Below, in pieces: positions 29,555 through 33,178 of a stretch of DNA of 33,178 nt. The notes below the pieces were generated by a model. It saw only the letters and a list, made by a program, of their open reading frames with translations. It ran no database searches and was not told the DNA's origin. The translations under genes and the position numbers were made by a program. Every line of letters begins with the position of its first letter. Positions within the stretch are counted from its first letter, which is position 1. The DNA is from an uncultured Oceanobacillus sp. (GTDB taxonomy: Bacteria > Bacillota > Bacilli > Bacillales > Amphibacillaceae): positions 1 through 33,178 of the forward strand of contig CALKWU010000234.1 in the NCBI GenBank assembly GCA_938004015.1, written 5' to 3'.

Positions 29555-32398
29555 GTGAGGCAAAATGGGGAGTCTGCACAAAATTTTTGGCGACAGTTTT
29601 TTGGTCCAAACAGGGGGTATATTGAAGAGCAATACGAGCTGTACAAAGAAAACAGCGAGTTGGTAGAAGCTTCCCTAAAAGAAATTTTTGATACATACGG
29701 TGAACCTACATGGCTCGATGTGGCCGAAAATGGCACACCGGACGAAAAAGTTTCATGGGTCATCGATGTGGACGTGGATAAAGTGACCTCAGCTTTGAAA
29801 TATGTTGAGGCTATTCGTCGTTACGGGCATACGGAAGCTGACATTTATCCAGTCTACGGTTACAAGGGGGAAAAAACCAACTATCTGGAAGCAAATACAT
29901 ATGGGCTGACGGAGGAAGACTTGAGGAATATCCCTGCCGAATGGTTATGGGATAAAGCTCCTGCCGACGTCAAAAACGGTCTTGATGTAGTGGAACGTTT
30001 GAAAAAATACTACACCGGAACAATTACATTTGAATATGAACATGTCAATAATCATGAAGAACGAGAATGGTTCATCGATCTGATCGAATCCGGAAATGCG
30101 AGAATTGAACCGACGGATGAAGAAAGAAAACGATTGTTGCAACGTCTTGTGGATGTGGAAGGATTCGAACACTTCCTTTCCAGGACTTTTGTAGGTCAAA
30201 AACGTTTTTCCATTGAAGGTTTGGAAGTCATGGTACCGATGATTGATGAAATTGTCAATCAGGCGACCCAAGAAAATGTTGAAAACATCATGATGGGAAT
30301 GGCGCACCGTGGAAGGCTCGCTGTTTTGGCGGAAGTGCTCGGTAAGCCTTACGATAAAATCTTTTCGGAATTCAACTACACATCCGACAAAGAATTGATG
30401 CCTTCAGAAGGTTCACGTCAAATCACGTATGGTTGGACCGATGACGTGAAATACCACTATGGTGCGACGAAAGTATACCCGAACGACAAAGAAACGAAAA
30501 CCCGGATCACTTTGGCACACAACCCATCCCATTTGGAATTTGTGAATCCGGTGGTGGAAGGATTTACCCGCGCTTCCCAAGAAGATCGCTCGGATAAAGG
30601 ATATCCGAAACAAGATGAAAGTAAAGCAGTAGCCGTCCTTATCCACGGTGATGCCGCATTTATCGGGGAAGGTGTTGTGGCGGAGACATTGAACCTTTCC
30701 AATTTACCGGGGTATCGGACAGGAGGCAGTATCCATATCATCGCCAATAACATGATCGGTTTCACGACAGATCGGGAAGACGGACGATCCACCCGCTATG
30801 CGAGCGACTTGGCGAAAGGGTTTGAAATACCGGTCATCCGCGTCAATGCAGATGATCCGATTTCCTGCATTTCCGCAGTTAAAATCGCTTGGGAATACCG
30901 GAAGAAGTTCAAAAAAGATTTCCTCATCGATTTGGTCGGGTACCGCCGCCACGGACATAATGAAATGGACGAACCGCGTACGACTCAACCGCTTTTGTAC
31001 AAAGAAATCGACAACCATCCGCCAGTGGCGAAGATTTTTGCAGATCGCCTAGTGGAAAAAGGAATCATCGGAGAGGGCGATTACGAAAAATTACAAGAAG
31101 AACGTTACAACCAACTGCGTAGCATCTTCGACAGTATGGATGAAAAAGAAATCGGTACACCGGAATTGCCGACAGCGCCGAAATATTTATTGAACGGCTT
31201 GGATCAATTCGAGACAAAAGTGGATTTGGAAGTTTTGAAACAATTGAATAAAGAGCTGTTGGAACGTCCTGAAGGTTTCAACGGATTCAAGAAGACGGAA
31301 CGTGTGCTTGGCCGCCGTGCCGACATGTTGGAAGAAGGCAACATCGTCGATTGGGGAGCCGGTGAGGCTTTGGCGTTTGCCTCCCTTTTGCGGGATGGTG
31401 TGCCGATCCGCATCACAGGTCAGGATAGTGAACGGGGAACCTTCGCCCACCGTCATATCGTGTTGCGGGATGTCAACACGAATGAAAAATATTCTCCAAT
31501 GCACGGTTTGTCCGAGGCGAAAGCTTCCTTTGAAGTGAGGAACAGTCCGCTGTCCGAAACGGCCGTATTGGCTTTTGAATATGGTTACAGCGTCTATTCA
31601 CCGGAAACGCTCGTCATTTGGGAAGCGCAATATGGAGACTTCGCTAACGTGGCTCAAGTGATTTTCGACCAGTTCATTTCTTCTGCCCGGGCAAAATGGG
31701 GAGAAAAATCGAATATGGTGGTCTTGTTGCCGCATGGTTATGAAGGGCAAGGTCCAGAACACTCCAGTGCGAGATTGGAAAGATTTTTGCAAATGGCTGC
31801 GGAAAACAACTGGATTGTGGCATACGTCACTTCATCCGCACAATACTTCCATATTTTGCGCAGACAAGCGGCTTTGAGAGGACGTGATGAGGCACGACCA
31901 CTCATTATGATGACGCCGAAGAGCAGTATGGTCCGAAATCCTCGCATGGGGGCACCTGCGAAAGATTTTGCTGAAGGTAAATTCTTACCGCTTCGTCAGC
32001 AACCGAATTTCGAACCGAATCGGGAAAAAGCCACCCGTCTATTGATTGGTAGTGGAAAAGTGATGGTCGACATCGAAGAAGCGATGGATGGTTCCGATAA
32101 AAATTATGATTGGCTCCATATTCTTCGTGCGGAACAACTTTATCCATTCCCGGAAAAAGAACTGCGGGCGGAGTTGAACCGATTGCCGAATCTGGAAGAA
32201 ATCGTTTGGGTGCAAGAAGAACCAGAGAACATGGGGGCATGGGAATTTGTAAGAGATTATTTGAGAAAGTTGAAGAAAGAGGATCAAACATTACGACTCA
32301 TCAGCCGACCGAGAAGAGCAGCACCAGCTGTTGGAATTCCAAGTTTCCATAAAGCAGCACAGCAGAGCATCATCGAACAGGCATTAACACAAAACTAA
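29555..32398 (+). CDS. odhA: 2-oxoglutarate dehydrogenase E1 component (OdhA/SucA)
   Basis: Thiamine-diphosphate-dependent decarboxylase of the 2-oxoglutarate dehydrogenase complex in the TCA cycle. It is about 947 aa, normal for Bacillus. The N-terminal FWRQFFGPNRGYIEEQYELY is the E2-binding type segment. GMAHRGRLAVLAEVLGKP (near residue 248), HGDAAFIGEGVVAETLNLSNLPGY (near 364), the diphosphate site ANNMIGFTTDREDGRSTRYASDLAKGF and RRHGHNEMDEP are conserved, as is the C-terminal pyrimidine part with SERGTFAHRHIVL and LPHGYEGQGPEHSSARLERFLQ. The start is uncertain: GTG at 29555 follows GGGGGT at ~10 nt, while the in-frame ATG at 29537 lacks a good site and would add 6 residues. odhB follows after 13 nt. 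Confidence 0.95.
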   Translation: MRQNGESAQNFWRQFFGPNRGYIEEQYELYKENSELVEASLKEIFDTYGEPTWLDVAENGTPDEKVSWVIDVDVDKVTSALKYVEAIRRYGHTEADIYPVYGYKGEKTNYLEANTYGLTEEDLRNIPAEWLWDKAPADVKNGLDVVERLKKYYTGTITFEYEHVNNHEEREWFIDLIESGNARIEPTDEERKRLLQRLVDVEGFEHFLSRTFVGQKRFSIEGLEVMVPMIDEIVNQATQENVENIMMGMAHRGRLAVLAEVLGKPYDKIFSEFNYTSDKELMPSEGSRQITYGWTDDVKYHYGATKVYPNDKETKTRITLAHNPSHLEFVNPVVEGFTRASQEDRSDKGYPKQDESKAVAVLIHGDAAFIGEGVVAETLNLSNLPGYRTGGSIHIIANNMIGFTTDREDGRSTRYASDLAKGFEIPVIRVNADDPISCISAVKIAWEYRKKFKKDFLIDLVGYRRHGHNEMDEPRTTQPLLYKEIDNHPPVAKIFADRLVEKGIIGEGDYEKLQEERYNQLRSIFDSMDEKEIGTPELPTAPKYLLNGLDQFETKVDLEVLKQLNKELLERPEGFNGFKKTERVLGRRADMLEEGNIVDWGAGEALAFASLLRDGVPIRITGQDSERGTFAHRHIVLRDVNTNEKYSPMHGLSEAKASFEVRNSPLSETAVLAFEYGYSVYSPETLVIWEAQYGDFANVAQVIFDQFISSARAKWGEKSNMVVLLPHGYEGQGPEHSSARLERFLQMAAENNWIVAYVTSSAQYFHILRRQAALRGRDEARPLIMMTPKSSMVRNPRMGAPAKDFAEGKFLPLRQQPNFEPNREKATRLLIGSGKVMVDIEEAMDGSDKNYDWLHILRAEQLYPFPEKELRAELNRLPNLEEIVWVQEEPENMGAWEFVRDYLRKLKKEDQTLRLISRPRRAAPAVGIPSFHKAAQQSIIEQALTQN

Positions 32399-32411
32399 GG
32401 AGGAGTTACTG

Positions 32412-33178
32412 GTGCAAGAAATCAAAATTCCAGAATTAGCTGAATCGATTATGGAAGGGACAATTGCTGAATGGCTAGTCAAAGAAGGGGACAAAGTAGA
32501 AAAGGGCGATCCAATCATTGAATTGGAAACAGATAAAGTGAACGTGGAAGTGAATTCCGAATTCACCGGTGTCATAACGGAAATCCTCGTCGGAGAAGGG
32601 GAGGATGTTCACGTAGGCGATACGGTAGCCATGCTTGATGAAAACGCGGAGGCAGGCGCGACAACTGCGGAGACTCCGAAAGAGGAACCGGCGAAAGCGG
32701 CACCGGCTGCCGAAGAAGCAAAAGAAGCACCTGCACCGGAAGAAAAACAAGAAGCGGCAGCTGATGTCATCGCTTCCCCAGCTGCGAGAAAACGTGCCCG
32801 TGAACTGGGCATTGATTTAAGCACAGTGGTGCCGGTCGATCCATTAGGCCGTGTACGTCCGGAAGATGTGGAGCGGACGGCACAACAACAAACACAAGCG
32901 AAACCGCAACCGCAAAAGCAAGAACCGCCAAAACAAAGCGATAACGAATTTTCCAAGCCGGTTGAACGTGTAAAAATGACCCGCCGTCGTCAAACGATTG
33001 CGAAGAACCTTGTGAAAGCACAGCATGAAGCGGCTATGCTCACAACATTCAACGAAGTCGATATGACGGCAATTATGGAATTGCGTAAGGAGCGTCAAGA
33101 AAAATTCCAAGAAAGACATGGTGTCAAGCTTGGATTCATGTCCTTCTTCACGAAAGCCGTCGTTGGAGCGTTGAAAGA
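32412..33178 (+). CDS. odhB: dihydrolipoyl succinyltransferase E2 (OdhB/SucB), 3' end cut by window
   Basis: E2 core of the 2-oxoglutarate dehydrogenase complex, which passes succinyl from E1 to CoA. The first ~255 residues of about 420 are visible. The lipoyl domain (1-76) has the lipoylated K42 in IELETDKVNVEV. A flexible linker rich in Ala, Glu, Lys and Pro follows (~77-113), then the E1/E3-binding domain SPAARKRARELGIDLSTV (~120-152), a second Gln/Pro/Lys-rich linker, and the start of the catalytic domain (VKMTRRRQTIAKNLVKAQ, TTFNEVDMTAIM). The GTG start lies about 7 nt after GGAGGAG. The frame is open to the right edge, where the catalytic His would lie beyond the window. Confidence 0.95.
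   Translation, partial: MQEIKIPELAESIMEGTIAEWLVKEGDKVEKGDPIIELETDKVNVEVNSEFTGVITEILVGEGEDVHVGDTVAMLDENAEAGATTAETPKEEPAKAAPAAEEAKEAPAPEEKQEAAADVIASPAARKRARELGIDLSTVVPVDPLGRVRPEDVERTAQQQTQAKPQPQKQEPPKQSDNEFSKPVERVKMTRRRQTIAKNLVKAQHEAAMLTTFNEVDMTAIMELRKERQEKFQERHGVKLGFMSFFTKAVVGALK

Overview
The window looks like chromosomal DNA of a spore-former-type Bacillaceae (Bacillales). The evidence is strong AGGAGG-type ribosome binding sites with frequent GTG/TTG starts, sigma-A style promoters, short intrinsic terminators, a cytochrome bd oxidase with a CydS-type small subunit, an argCJBD block, the queG-amidase-trmL order known from Bacillus subtilis (yhbA-yhbB-cspR), and odhA-odhB. No phage, transposase, CRISPR array or integrase was seen. 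Both ends cut a gene: the left edge is inside cydD and the right edge is inside odhB.

Layout. 1-3121 (+): cydD (5' cut) and cydC, the CydDC thiol exporter needed to assemble cytochrome bd. 3236-3868 (+): a YczE-family membrane protein, ending at a bidirectional terminator. 3975-6480 (-): cydA-cydB-cydS, the oxidase itself; cydS (45 aa) is a small gene easily missed. 6675-7451 (-): NRDE/TANGO2-like protein. 7626-8859 (+): OsmC-family protein, then a protein joining a HEPN-like N-terminal region to CBS domains. 8860-9324 is a 465-base stretch without a protein gene. It has a clear promoter, a roughly 230-nt structured RNA and a terminator; the RNA looks like 6S RNA. Nothing else is evident in 9141-9247. 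9325-9714 (+): small membrane protein. 9740-10822 (-): extended short-chain dehydrogenase/reductase.

10956-17101 (+): a NarL-type histidine kinase and response regulator, a CtaG-family membrane protein, then an ABC exporter (one ATPase, two permeases). The kinase, regulator and exporter match the arrangement of the B. subtilis linearmycin-resistance system LnrJKLMN; the ctaG gene in the middle is unusual. 17205-18164 (+): membrane-anchored alpha/beta hydrolase. 18240-18500 (-): small membrane protein. 18666-22945 (+): argC-argJ-argB-argD behind a strong promoter overlapped by ARG-box-like sequences; carAB and argF do not follow. 22991-24985 (-): S9 prolyl oligopeptidase. 25107-25997 (-): D-amino acid transaminase.

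26241-26314 (+): one tRNA-Gly(UCC) with its own promoter and terminator. Nothing is recognised in 26034-26181 or 26379-26515. 26531-29075 (+): queG, YhbB-like amidase, trmL. 29120-29221 (-): a 33-aa hydrophobic peptide gene with promoter, ribosome binding site and terminator. 29555-33178 (+): odhA and the start of odhB, the E1 and E2 parts of the 2-oxoglutarate dehydrogenase complex. Between 29302 and 29554 lie the odhA promoter and leader.

Most of the window is conserved core metabolism and respiration. The best leads beyond routine annotation are the 6S-like RNA, the CydS subunit with its acidic tail, the HEPN-CBS fusion, the 33-aa peptide gene and the ctaG-interrupted Lnr-type locus. I did not find a clearly unprecedented multi-gene system.
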